22,152 nt of DNA from the NCBI GenBank assembly GCA_903911805.1, contig CAIWET010000512.1, positions 1 to 22,152 of the forward strand. The letters are read 5' to 3'. Shown here in pieces: positions 8,044-15,943 of this stretch. The stretch's first letter is position 1, and every line of letters starts with the position of its first letter. This stretch comes from an uncultured Ignavibacteria bacterium. Its GTDB lineage: Bacteria > Bacteroidota > Ignavibacteria > Kapaibacteriales > UBA2268. Under the pieces are notes generated by a model. That model saw only the letters and a program-made list of their open reading frames with translations, searched no databases and had not been told where the DNA came from. The position numbers were made by a program, and so were the translations under genes.

Positions 8044-8343
8044 TTAAGCTATTTCAGGGGGTTGCCAGATATCGAAGGAATTAATAGATATTTCGGAATT
8101 ATTTAAAATTATTATTTCAAATTTATAATTCTCAAATATTTCAAGATTTGTTTTAATACAAAAATCATCTACAGAATCTTCATTGTCAATAAAGTGATTT
8201 AAATTATCTGATGATAAATCAAAGTTTTTTGATTGGTTTGCAATAGAATAATTCATAATATTATTGTTGTATACCGAAAATACTTCCTTTTCCAGAAAAA
8301 CAAATAACATTAAAAGAAACAATATAATCCAAAACCTTTTCAA
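8044..8343 (-). CDS. small exported protein of unknown function
   Basis: A 99-aa predicted protein with a strong N-terminal hydrophobic stretch (residues 3-17, WIILFLLMLFVFL) after MKR, consistent with a signal peptide. The mature part is Asn, Ser and acidic-residue rich and has no motif that I recognise. Its composition resembles the exported proteins further along the strand. It is separated from the CDF gene by 197 bases and lies between that gene and the decayed copy of the beta-helix gene. It could be a real small protein or a leftover of a larger exported gene. Confidence 0.5.
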   Translation of the reverse strand: MKRFWIILFLLMLFVFLEKEVFSVYNNNIMNYSIANQSKNFDLSSDNLNHFIDNEDSVDDFCIKTNLEIFENYKFEIIILNNSEISINSFDIWQPPEIA

Positions 8344-8430
8344 TTAAAAAACCTTATTTTAAAAACAATAAGAATCAATTTTATATAACGTAAAACTATT
8401 ACAAAAAGTTGCTTATTTTTTATAAAATAT

Positions 8431-8679
8431 TTGAAAATTGGTAATTTTTCATTTCTAATTGATCCACTATTTTCCAGCCTTAACCAACAATTCTAATTTT
8501 AGAATTTAATTTATTATCTTTGAAAAATTAAATAAATTTTTCACCGATTAGCACCAAGTCTTTAATTGAAACTATATCGAGATATTCTATTTTTGATTCA
8601 TTTCCAGCAATGCTCCATTGATATTGCCTATCCTTGGGCAAGATTTGCAAATATAAACATTCTAATAAACACGAGTTTG
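8431..8679 (-). pseudogene. decayed 5' fragment of a second copy of the 602-aa beta-helix gene
   Basis: This stretch aligns by eye with the 5' part of the intact gene (about 10100-10475). The first part reads LECLYLQILPKDRQYQW then SIAGNESKIEYLD, against LECLYSQTLPKDRQYQW and SIAGNHSEIEYLD in the intact protein. It then runs LVLIGEKFI into a stop. Later segments matching 10100-10250 are still recognisable, but at least three internal blocks have been deleted, including the ones matching about 10258-10328 and 10158-10195. The signal-peptide part is lost: the ATG at 8693 is out of frame. It begins directly after the sorting-domain end of the 602-aa gene, implying a past tandem duplication. This accounts for most of the 355-base gap 8344-8698; 8344-8430 shows nothing else. 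Confidence 0.85.
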
Positions 8680-8698
8680 AGTATAAAGTTCATTTATT

Positions 8699-10507
8699 TT
8701 ACATCTTCACAAACTTCTCAAATTTATTGCCAATCTTAATAAAATATACTCCAGAAGGAAGATTGGAAATATCAATCTTGAAAACCCCACCTAAATCCTC
8801 CCCAGTGGGGAGGACTTTTCCTGTTCCCTCCCCGACGGGGAGGGCTAGGGTGGGGTTCTGAATCTTCTCCCCGAAGATATTGAAGATCTCGAATTCGATC
8901 AAATGGGCAGGTTTAGAACCTGCCTCTACATTTATTATAATATAATCACTTGCTGGATTAGGAGAAATCGAAATGCTTGATGTAATATTCATTTCTTCAA
9001 TATTTGTCCCTATATCTTCACATTCTGTGAATTTGCCATCAAAAAATCTTTGTTTTGCTTGGTTGGAGTATTGATTAATCTTATTTGGAATTCCTATCGG
9101 AGGAAACTTTGATTTTGAATAATACCAATCTGGAAATGTATTTAAGTAATAACTACTATCTTGTAAATCTTTTGTGTTAGCAGGTGTAATTGTGCCTTTA
9201 ATATTGTTTCCATACTCAAAGTGCTTACTACCACTCAAAATATATAATCCTTTAAGAAATTCAGAATTAGTTATTTCGTTGCCTATGAAATTTTGCTGAT
9301 TGCTTGATGGATTTGAATTCATAAAAATGCCAAATAATTCAGCACGATTTCTAAAAAAAGTATTATCTGGTCCATTTATACCATGAGAATTATCGATAAC
9401 AATATTTTGACAAATATTACCTTCGAAAAGGTTAGCATAAGGGTAATTTCCGTGAAGGCACATATCCCCTGCTGAATTAGATGGTAAACTTACTTCAGCC
9501 CAATATGGATTAATTGAATAATTATATGCAATAACATTACCATTCGCACCTGATTGCAAAATCATTGAATGTCTTAATTTATTGAAAATATTATTATATA
9601 AAAGGCATTCGCCAGAAGTACTTTGAACAATAACTCCATATCCTTGACCTCCTCCACCATAAGCGAATGCCAATTCAAAATATGAATCTTCAACTTGAAT
9701 TTTAGAGCTATTACTAATATCAATATGTGCAAAATTACTCATATTAGATTTGATGCATTTTACTTTACAATTAATGGCATAATCGAAATTTATATTAGAA
9801 GTTTGCTGAACAGTAGAATCTAATCTTTCAATAGAAAAACCTTCCAAAATTACACTTTCAATTGGTGAAATTTTGCTTATAAAAATTGAATCTGTTGCAA
9901 AGTAATCCCTTCGTAAAAGAGAGCTGATTCTAATTAAAGAATCAGAAATATTTTTAATTTGACAGATTTGCCCACTGGAATATTTAGCCCAATCTGAAGT
10001 AATTTTCTTTGAGTCATTATCTTTAATAATGATAAAATCATTAATCTTTAATTGATTAAATTTTTCATTAGATATGATACTATCATTTTTTGATAAATTT
10101 TTTAAAATTGGATTTTTTTCATTTTTAATTGCTCCACTGATTGATATTAAATTTCCAGATCCACCATTGTCGAAAATAAATTTCGTTTTTTGCCAACCTT
10201 TACCAACAATTTTAATGTTAGAATTTATATTTAATGTCTTTGAAAATTTAAATATTCCTTCAGGAAAAATAATTACTGTGGATTTAGTAATTTTATTTAG
10301 AACTTGTTTAAAATTATCATCATTTAGATAAATTCCGTCACCGATTAGCCCCAAATCTTTAATTAAAACGGTATCGAGATATTCTATTTCTGAATGATTC
10401 CCAGCAATGCTCCATTGATATTGCCTATCCTTGGGCAAGGTTTGCGAATATAAACATTCTAATAAACACAAGTTAATAAACAGTATAATTTTTATAATTT
10501 TAATCAT
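8699..10507 (-). CDS. secreted pectate-lyase-like beta-helix protein with T9SS sorting domain
   Basis: A 602-aa exported protein. Signal peptide about 1-22 (ending CLYSQ). Residues about 44-112 (VLIKDLGLIGDGIYLND, then IIFPEGIFKFSKTLNINSN, then KIVGKGW) have the start pattern of pectate-lyase-3-type right-handed beta-helices. Asn-rich beta-helix coils continue to about 430. The type A T9SS sorting domain occupies 513-602, with SISPNPASDY and GVYFIKIGNKFEKFVKM. Such folds bind or cleave polysaccharides, but no catalytic residues can be named. The sorting domain carries a GAGSKPA-type insert after YIIIN and a 25-codon ALPVGEG...LPTGEDLGG insert after NIFGEK. The start at 10507 follows a sorting-domain remnant. 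It should be exported by the Sec route and then across the outer membrane by the T9SS. Confidence 0.85.
   Translation of the reverse strand: MIKIIKIILFINLCLLECLYSQTLPKDRQYQWSIAGNHSEIEYLDTVLIKDLGLIGDGIYLNDDNFKQVLNKITKSTVIIFPEGIFKFSKTLNINSNIKIVGKGWQKTKFIFDNGGSGNLISISGAIKNEKNPILKNLSKNDSIISNEKFNQLKINDFIIIKDNDSKKITSDWAKYSSGQICQIKNISDSLIRISSLLRRDYFATDSIFISKISPIESVILEGFSIERLDSTVQQTSNINFDYAINCKVKCIKSNMSNFAHIDISNSSKIQVEDSYFELAFAYGGGGQGYGVIVQSTSGECLLYNNIFNKLRHSMILQSGANGNVIAYNYSINPYWAEVSLPSNSAGDMCLHGNYPYANLFEGNICQNIVIDNSHGINGPDNTFFRNRAELFGIFMNSNPSSNQQNFIGNEITNSEFLKGLYILSGSKHFEYGNNIKGTITPANTKDLQDSSYYLNTFPDWYYSKSKFPPIGIPNKINQYSNQAKQRFFDGKFTECEDIGTNIEEMNITSSISISPNPASDYIIINVEAGSKPAHLIEFEIFNIFGEKIQNPTLALPVGEGTGKVLPTGEDLGGVFKIDISNLPSGVYFIKIGNKFEKFVKM
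8783..8857 (-). repeat. site-B palindromic element, family 3 (composite, 75 bp), read in frame
   Basis: A GC-rich 75-bp composite inside the sorting domain of the 602-aa protein. Outer near-inverted ends are AACCCCACCTA (8783-8793) and TAGGGTGGGGTT (8846-8857). Inside are two perfect hairpins: CCTCCCC/GGGGAGG (8797-8803 with 8807-8813) and CCCTCCCC/GGGGAGGG (8826-8833 with 8837-8844). It encodes about 25 residues (NPTLALPVGEGTGKVLPTGE, then DLGGV) without a stop. Its base composition contrasts sharply with the AT-rich gene around it. Confidence 0.85.
8905..8930 (-). repeat. site-A palindromic element, family 1, read in frame
   Basis: GGCAGGTT and AACCTGCC (8906-8913 with 8917-8924) form a perfect hairpin with a 3-base loop, followed by a CTACA flank. 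It encodes VEAGSKPA after the strand YIIIN of the sorting domain. The same element occurs at 16111-16136 at the equivalent site of another gene. Confidence 0.85.
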
Positions 10508-10508
10508 T

Positions 10509-10532
10509 TTACATCTTCACAAAAGTTTCAAA
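10509..10532 (-). pseudogene. seven-codon remnant of a T9SS sorting-domain end
   Basis: Read on the minus strand this is FETFVKM plus stop, matching the FEKFVKM ending of the neighbouring sorting domains. It is cut off upstream by an in-frame TAA. The following ATGAT is the start of the 602-aa gene, and the same GAAGATGTAAAATGAT string also occurs at the true end of the 1019-aa gene. It marks a lost gene end or a duplicated junction. Confidence 0.75.
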
Positions 10533-10541
10533 TTAATTACA

Positions 10542-10572
10542 GATGTCAGACACCTTTGAGGTGTCAGACATC
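10542..10572. repeat. palindromic repeat just after the GH3 gene stop
   Basis: GATGTCAGACACCT (10542-10555) and AGGTGTCAGACATC (10559-10572) pair over 14 bp with one mismatch and a 3-base loop. It lies 8 bases past the stop codon of the 1019-aa gene. Without a T-run it is not a classical terminator, but it could stabilise the mRNA 3' end. A shortened form occurs at 15925-15937 after another sorting-domain gene. Confidence 0.75.
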
Positions 10573-10579
10573 TATCATT

Positions 10580-13500
10580 TTACATCTTCACAAATTTCTC
10601 AAATTTATCACCAATTTTGATGAAATATACTCCTGCTGGAAGATTAGAAACATCAATCTTTAAGCCCCTCCCTTCAAGGGGAGGGGTTTGGGGTGGGGCG
10701 TCTTGCAATTCACCGAAGATGTTATAAATTTCGATAATTGGAAGAGACACCCCCCCTTGCCCCCTCTTAATAGAGGGGGAATCAAGATTTATTTCTATAT
10801 AATCACTTGCCGGATTGGGAGAGATTGAAAATCCAACCTCATCCTTAAAATATAAGTCAGAATATTGATATTCTTTACCATTTGCAATTATTTCAAACAA
10901 TGAAAATCCCCATGGTGTTGCTCTTTTAAGACATTCCAATTTTATATATCTTGCATAATGATTTGTAAAATATTCATCATTATTGCCAGTGGCAAAATCA
11001 ATAGAAACTATTGTATCCCAAATGATTCTGTCTTTTGATAATAATAAATTGTAACTCTTAGCAAAGGCAAGCTCCCATCTTAATTCTATCCTGCTTATGT
11101 TGAAATAATTTTCAAGATCAATTTCAATTGATTTATTGTCTTCAAATTTTGACGACCATCTTGAATTTAACAAGCCATCATTTAAATATTCGGGTCTTAA
11201 ATCAGCAAATAAGTAATCACTCACAATTATTGGCTTTTTGTATGCGATATTTCTATAATTATTATTGTTTGAATTTATTTTAATTTGATATGAGTACAAA
11301 TTGTTATTAATATCAATTTCTTCTGATTCTATAGATACTTTTGTCATAATTTCAATTGATTCTTTGTAGCTTTTCTTCAATTCTTTAGAAATATCAGCAT
11401 GGATTAATCTAACTGTACCAACTTCAAATCTATCAAGAATTGTATCACAATATGAAATAACTTCACCATCCTGCAAAAACTCTAAATGAACTTTTTTATT
11501 CAGCAAATCTGCATTTCCGTAATTACCTACTAAAGCAGAGAAATAGACTTTATTATTCATATTTGGAATTTTTGGATATGAAAATACTTTATTTATAATC
11601 AAGTCAGGAACTATCCTATTGTTGAATTTTATTGAATCATTAAAAATCAAATTTTGCGAAGAATTTCCAATAGATAGCTTTAATAAATCATTATTATAAA
11701 CATATTTTTTTTGAGTGGTATCCCAAACCATATAATCAAATCCTGAGATTTTCAATGAGCTTGTCTTAGTCTCTAGCATATTAAGGTAAACCCTATCGAA
11801 TGCAATCAGCTTTTTGCTAAATCCATTGAAATTTTTTAAATATACTTGTATAATTTCGCTGGCTGGAATATTGCTATTATTTGTTAATTTAAAATCCACA
11901 ATAATATCTTCACCTTTAGAGATATCGCTATTTCTGATTTTTACATCTTTTAGAGAAATATCTGAATAACTTAAGCCAAATCCAAATGGGAATTGGGGAA
12001 ATAACGAATTTTTATTAAACCAGAAATAACCGGATCCATTATCATTTCGGAAATCATTATCCCAAATAGGAAGTTGTGAGTCATTTTTAGGCATAGTAAC
12101 AGGTAATTTACCTCCAGGATTTTCCAATCCAAAAATTACATCTGCTATTGCATAGCCACCTTCCTGACCTGGGTAAAATGCATATATCAAACCCTTAATC
12201 TTATCAATGCATTTACTTAGACAAACAATTCCACCGCTCTTCATTACTACAATTATATTCGGATTCTTTTCTGATAATCTTGAAATCAATAATTGCTGAT
12301 TCAATGGTAGTTCACAAGAATTACCAACTCTATCTATCATTTCGCCTTCCTGAGTTAAATCAAGCCCACCAACAAAGATTACAAAATCAGATTTTTCTGC
12401 TATTGAGATAGCATTGCTGAATAAGCTTGTATCAGTGCTATTTATATCACAGCCTTTTGAATAATTGATTTTCCAATAACCTGCAATTCTTTCAATTCCT
12501 TCTTTAGGAGTAGCTACTCTTAAAGGAATAACGTAACTGCTGCCGTAACCATCAAGCTGAGCAACATTTGCACTTGGGCCGATTAAAGCAATTGATTTTA
12601 TTTTATCATTATTCAATGGTAGAATTTTATTCTCATTTTTAAGAAGTATTATACTCTTTATTGCAGCTTCGTATGCAATATTAGAATTTTCTGATGAATT
12701 TAAATCTGAATTGTTATAAATTGGTTCTGATTCAACTAAACCTGCATACATTTTTGTTAAAAGTAAATTCTTGATTGCCTTATCAATATATTTAATTTCT
12801 AATGAATCATTTTCGACTAATCTTTTTAGATCATTCATATAGTTTTTAGAGCCCATACAAAGATCGATGCCTGCCATTATTCCTTGCTTAGCATCAAAAA
12901 CAGACCCCCAGTCTGAAATAATATAGAATGGGAAACCGATAAATTTTCTAAGAAGAATATTATTTAAATAATCACTATGCGATGCTTTAACTCCATTAAC
13001 ATAAAGATATGAACTCATAACTGAAAGAGCTCCTCCCTTTTGTATGGACTTTCTATAAGGTATCCCAAAATGGTTCATTATTAAATTCTCATCAAACCAA
13101 ACTGTATCATTAAACCTTGTATTTTGTTTGTTTTCTCCTAAAAATGATTTTAAATTAGCAATAATGCCATTTTCCTGAAATCCTTCAGTAGCTGCAAATC
13201 CAATTTCAGAGCACAAATAAGGATCTTCTCCATAACTTTCGGAGTTTCTTCCCATTCTTGGGTCGAGGTGTAAGTACAAAGAAGGAGCCAATATCTGATT
13301 TTTATACTTTGATTGGAATTCACTGGCAATAGCTTTTGATACTTTTTTTGCCAAATTTTTATCCCAAGATGATGCTATAGCAATGCTTACAGGAAATGAA
13401 GTGGCGAATCCATCACGCATTCCGTGTGGGCCATCTGTGGTATAAATACCCTGAATTCCTCTTTTGGCATCATCCATAGAATTCAAATTATCAAAATAAC

Positions 13501-13639
13501 TTATTTGATTTATTTTTTCTTCTAAAGACATTTTGGAAATAATGGAGTCTATTAGATTATCTATATTTTTATTGTTTGTCTGAGAATCCAATAAATTAAT
13601 ATTTAATAAAATCAAAACTATAATTAATCCAAATCTCAT
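10580..13639 (-). CDS. secreted GH3 glycosidase with F5/8-type C domain and T9SS sorting domain
   Basis: A 1019-aa exported enzyme. Signal peptide about 1-19. The GH3 barrel has TTDGPHG at 67-73, RMGRNSESYGEDP at 128-140 and the nucleophile D243 in IISDWGSV. The second GH3 domain and a fibronectin-III-like domain follow (PGQEGGYAIADVIFG, then FPFGFGLSYSD). A discoidin (F5/8 type C)-like module lies at about 800-925 (NIAYKKPIIVSDY, NDGLLNSRWSSKF). The sorting domain is 938-1019. GH3 enzymes are mostly beta-glucosidases or related exo-glycosidases; the sugar is not clear. The usual KH pair after the barrel's central strands reads K163-S164 (LKSFLGEN), so a normally conserved substrate-binding histidine is missing. 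The gene begins two bases after the stop of the beta-helix gene, so they form an operon. Confidence 0.9.
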   Translation of the reverse strand: MRFGLIIVLILLNINLLDSQTNNKNIDNLIDSIISKMSLEEKINQISYFDNLNSMDDAKRGIQGIYTTDGPHGMRDGFATSFPVSIAIASSWDKNLAKKVSKAIASEFQSKYKNQILAPSLYLHLDPRMGRNSESYGEDPYLCSEIGFAATEGFQENGIIANLKSFLGENKQNTRFNDTVWFDENLIMNHFGIPYRKSIQKGGALSVMSSYLYVNGVKASHSDYLNNILLRKFIGFPFYIISDWGSVFDAKQGIMAGIDLCMGSKNYMNDLKRLVENDSLEIKYIDKAIKNLLLTKMYAGLVESEPIYNNSDLNSSENSNIAYEAAIKSIILLKNENKILPLNNDKIKSIALIGPSANVAQLDGYGSSYVIPLRVATPKEGIERIAGYWKINYSKGCDINSTDTSLFSNAISIAEKSDFVIFVGGLDLTQEGEMIDRVGNSCELPLNQQLLISRLSEKNPNIIVVMKSGGIVCLSKCIDKIKGLIYAFYPGQEGGYAIADVIFGLENPGGKLPVTMPKNDSQLPIWDNDFRNDNGSGYFWFNKNSLFPQFPFGFGLSYSDISLKDVKIRNSDISKGEDIIVDFKLTNNSNIPASEIIQVYLKNFNGFSKKLIAFDRVYLNMLETKTSSLKISGFDYMVWDTTQKKYVYNNDLLKLSIGNSSQNLIFNDSIKFNNRIVPDLIINKVFSYPKIPNMNNKVYFSALVGNYGNADLLNKKVHLEFLQDGEVISYCDTILDRFEVGTVRLIHADISKELKKSYKESIEIMTKVSIESEEIDINNNLYSYQIKINSNNNNYRNIAYKKPIIVSDYLFADLRPEYLNDGLLNSRWSSKFEDNKSIEIDLENYFNISRIELRWELAFAKSYNLLLSKDRIIWDTIVSIDFATGNNDEYFTNHYARYIKLECLKRATPWGFSLFEIIANGKEYQYSDLYFKDEVGFSISPNPASDYIEINLDSPSIKRGQGGVSLPIIEIYNIFGELQDAPPQTPPLEGRGLKIDVSNLPAGVYFIKIGDKFEKFVKM
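10664..10699 (-). repeat. site-B palindromic element, family 4, copy 1, read in frame
   Basis: CCCCTCCC (10665-10672) pairs with GGGAGGGG (10679-10686), followed by a G-rich arm to 10699. Read on the minus strand it encodes APPQTPPLEGRGL in the loop after NIFGELQD. The identical element is at 16028-16063. Confidence 0.88.
10748..10786 (-). repeat. site-A palindromic element, family 2, copy 1, read in frame
   Basis: CCCCCTCT (10760-10767) and AGAGGGGG (10772-10779) form a perfect 8-bp hairpin with loop TAAT, flanked by a C-run and AATCAAG. It encodes DSPSIKRGQGGV after the strand YIEIN. A near-identical copy lies at 19853-19889. Confidence 0.88.
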
Positions 13640-13641
13640 AT

Positions 13642-15753
13642 TTAATCCACAAATAATTTGAAAAATTTATCTTTGATATTTATTATCATTAAACCTTTGG
13701 GAAATTGTTCAAATGTTAATTGGCTTCCAGCCTGCTTAGATAGAATCAGTCTTCCCAATGTATCATAAATTCTGATTTCCTGATTAATATATTTTTCACT
13801 TAGTAAATCATATAAAGTAATTTTATTGTTTAGATATAAATTTGATTCTTTTATATCTGTAAATATAATGATCATTTTTTGAGTTATTAATTTCTGTTCA
13901 GTATAGTTATAAAACAAAATGATATCATTTTTTGATATTCGTACAATTTGATTTATATCATCTTTTCGGATTTTTGGATATTCTTCTACTTCTTTTAAAA
14001 AGAAATATCCAGAATATATTCCTGAATTTCTTGTTGTCTCTGTTAATGAAACAGCTACTACTTGATTAGTAGAAGTTGTTTTGATTAAAATTACAACTGC
14101 GTCATAAAAGCTTTTATTAATATCTTTTCCATAAACAGTAATGAAAATTGAATCATTTAAATAATTAATTTCCTTGATTTCTTCTTTTCTTGAATTATAG
14201 AATTTAATAGAATCTATTGTTTGATTTATTGATGGAACATTTTTTAGGAAATCGGAAGATATATTTTTGGCACTATATTTACCAATAACAAGATTCTCTG
14301 GTTTTTCACCAGCCCAAAAGTTATTTTCCAAAGAAATTTTATACTCAGTTGAATTATCAATTTCTTTATCAATCTGATATGTATTATATATAAGATTGGA
14401 ATTGGCAATTGAAGCAGAATCTGAATTTGACACAATAAATGCTATTCCAGACCTTTCGTTTTCAGTTGAACCATTATCTAGAATCAAGCAGGAATCTACA
14501 TTCATCTGGCTTTGCTCAACGCAGACAAAGCATCCCCCAAGCCTTGCAGAATTAGCTATTATGGAATTAAATTTCAGTTTTGGATGAGATCTATATTCAA
14601 CATACATACAAGCACCATAGCTCGAACTATTACCTTGAATTAGATTATTCTCAATTTTTGGATTGGACATTCCATAAGCATAGATTGCGCCTCCATAACC
14701 ATGTGAAGAATTATTCACAAATTTATTTCTAAATATATCGGGTGAGGATTGAAATGTGAAAATTCCACCACCATCACCATCAGAAATATTCTGATAGATT
14801 ATATTGTCTTCAATCCTACCGTTAGAATTACTTGTATAGATTGCTCCTCCATAGCCTACTGCTCTATTATGAGTAAAATAATTATTTGTAATTGCAAATG
14901 TTGTGCTATCAAGATAAAATGCTCCACCTTCGCTAGAATTATTATTTACAAAGGAATTTCCAGAAAAATCACCAGTACATTTTGATGAAAATATTCCGGC
15001 TCCATTAGTTCCAACATTTGAATCAAAAAGAGATTCTGTAATATTCATTTTTGAATCAACTGCTAAAATTGCTCCTCCATTCTCTGAAGTATTTCCCTGA
15101 ATAGCAACTTTATTTAAGATAATCTCAGAACCTGTCAAACCAATTGCTCCTCCATTCTGTGAAAAGCTCTTCTCAATAGTTGAATTTTCAATTAGCAGTT
15201 TGGAATTAAAACTAAAAATTGCTCCTCCGTTTATTGCTTTGTTCTCAGTGAAATTGCATTTATTGATACTGCAGTCTGACTCAGCCAAAAGAATTGCCCC
15301 TCCCGTACTATCACTTTTATTTTGAATGAAATTACAATCCTCAAAGCTAATGAAAGATTTATAGCAAACAATTGCAGCACCAGAAGTTTTTGATTTGGAA
15401 GACTTAAAATTTATTTTATATATTTTCACTATATTCAGAGAATCATTCTGTGCATAGCATGTTAGAATTGTTCCGGAGAAAATTGTTTTCTCTTTATTTG
15501 AAGCAAAGAAATTTGTAAATGCCCCACCCTTTAGTGTTAATGGCTTAATGATTGCCAGCCCTGGTTTACCCAAATCTCCAAAATAATAATTGCCATCTTC
15601 AAAGACTAAAGTATCATTTGAGTTAGCAATTATTATTATGTTTTGAATCTCAGCTGCAGTATTTTGAGGATTTAATTTAAAGGTTTTGCCAGCTAATTCA
15701 TTTAAACTGAAAAGAAAAGCAAAAACAAAGACAATTTTAAATAATACTTTCAT
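13642..15753 (-). CDS. secreted beta-helix protein with GGAI repeats and divergent sorting domain
   Basis: A 703-aa exported protein. Signal peptide about 1-22 (FVFAFLFSLNELAGK). Residues about 120-430 contain roughly a dozen repeats of about 20-27 residues built on (N/T/Y)GGAI plus N or NN turns (for example TGGAILLAES, NGGAIFSFNS, YGGAIYTSNS). This is the pattern of polymorphic-outer-membrane-protein-like right-handed beta-helices, often adhesins or passenger domains. The C-terminal 60 residues (IRIYDTLGRLI ... PKGLMIINIKDKFFKLFVD) still have the layout of a T9SS sorting domain but are clearly diverged from the other four. They contain none of the palindromic inserts. The gene lies two bases upstream of the GH3 gene, so the two are co-transcribed. 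Confidence 0.85.
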   Translation of the reverse strand: MKVLFKIVFVFAFLFSLNELAGKTFKLNPQNTAAEIQNIIIIANSNDTLVFEDGNYYFGDLGKPGLAIIKPLTLKGGAFTNFFASNKEKTIFSGTILTCYAQNDSLNIVKIYKINFKSSKSKTSGAAIVCYKSFISFEDCNFIQNKSDSTGGAILLAESDCSINKCNFTENKAINGGAIFSFNSKLLIENSTIEKSFSQNGGAIGLTGSEIILNKVAIQGNTSENGGAILAVDSKMNITESLFDSNVGTNGAGIFSSKCTGDFSGNSFVNNNSSEGGAFYLDSTTFAITNNYFTHNRAVGYGGAIYTSNSNGRIEDNIIYQNISDGDGGGIFTFQSSPDIFRNKFVNNSSHGYGGAIYAYGMSNPKIENNLIQGNSSSYGACMYVEYRSHPKLKFNSIIANSARLGGCFVCVEQSQMNVDSCLILDNGSTENERSGIAFIVSNSDSASIANSNLIYNTYQIDKEIDNSTEYKISLENNFWAGEKPENLVIGKYSAKNISSDFLKNVPSINQTIDSIKFYNSRKEEIKEINYLNDSIFITVYGKDINKSFYDAVVILIKTTSTNQVVAVSLTETTRNSGIYSGYFFLKEVEEYPKIRKDDINQIVRISKNDIILFYNYTEQKLITQKMIIIFTDIKESNLYLNNKITLYDLLSEKYINQEIRIYDTLGRLILSKQAGSQLTFEQFPKGLMIINIKDKFFKLFVD

Positions 15754-15924
15754 ATTCCATTCTCAATTATGATAAATCTAAAGTGCAATTTAATAAAAAA
15801 TTTTAATATTTCAAAAGATTTGTCAAAGTAATTGTTTAGGATTTACACTAGGGAGGAATTTACTCACCAATAACTATAAGTCTTTTATAGCTTTCCTCAG
15901 AACCATTTTCAAAATTAATTACAG

Positions 15925-15937
15925 ATGTCAGACATCT
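15925..15937. repeat. shortened form of the 3' flanking palindrome
   Basis: GATGTCAGACATC is what remains when the 10542-10572 palindrome is collapsed between its two TGTCAGAC direct repeats. It sits just after the stop of the 1162-aa gene at the same position relative to the sorting domain. Confidence 0.75.
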
Positions 15938-15943
15938 ATCATT

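Larger units (their letters stand above)
10531..10720 (-). repeat. long repeat: sorting-domain 3' half plus 3' flank, copy 1
   Basis: Apart from an 18-base indel, this 190-base stretch matches 15913-16084 with only two substitutions found by eye. It covers the end of the 1019-aa gene's sorting domain, including its site-B element, the stop codon and about 50 bases of 3' flank. The flank contains a 14-bp palindrome (10542-10555 with 10559-10572, one mismatch). The indel sequence lies between two TGTCAGAC direct repeats. Confidence 0.9.

Noticed and set aside
10664..10786. GC-rich hairpins considered as transcription terminators
   Set aside because: They lie inside conserved coding sequence before the stop codon and lack T-runs on the coding strand, and the reading frame continues to the conserved FEKFVKM end.
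14680..15320. GGAI-type tandem codes considered as a DNA tandem repeat or CRISPR-like array
   Set aside because: The repetition is at protein level (beta-helix coils) with diverged nucleotide sequence; there are no identical repeats or regular spacers.
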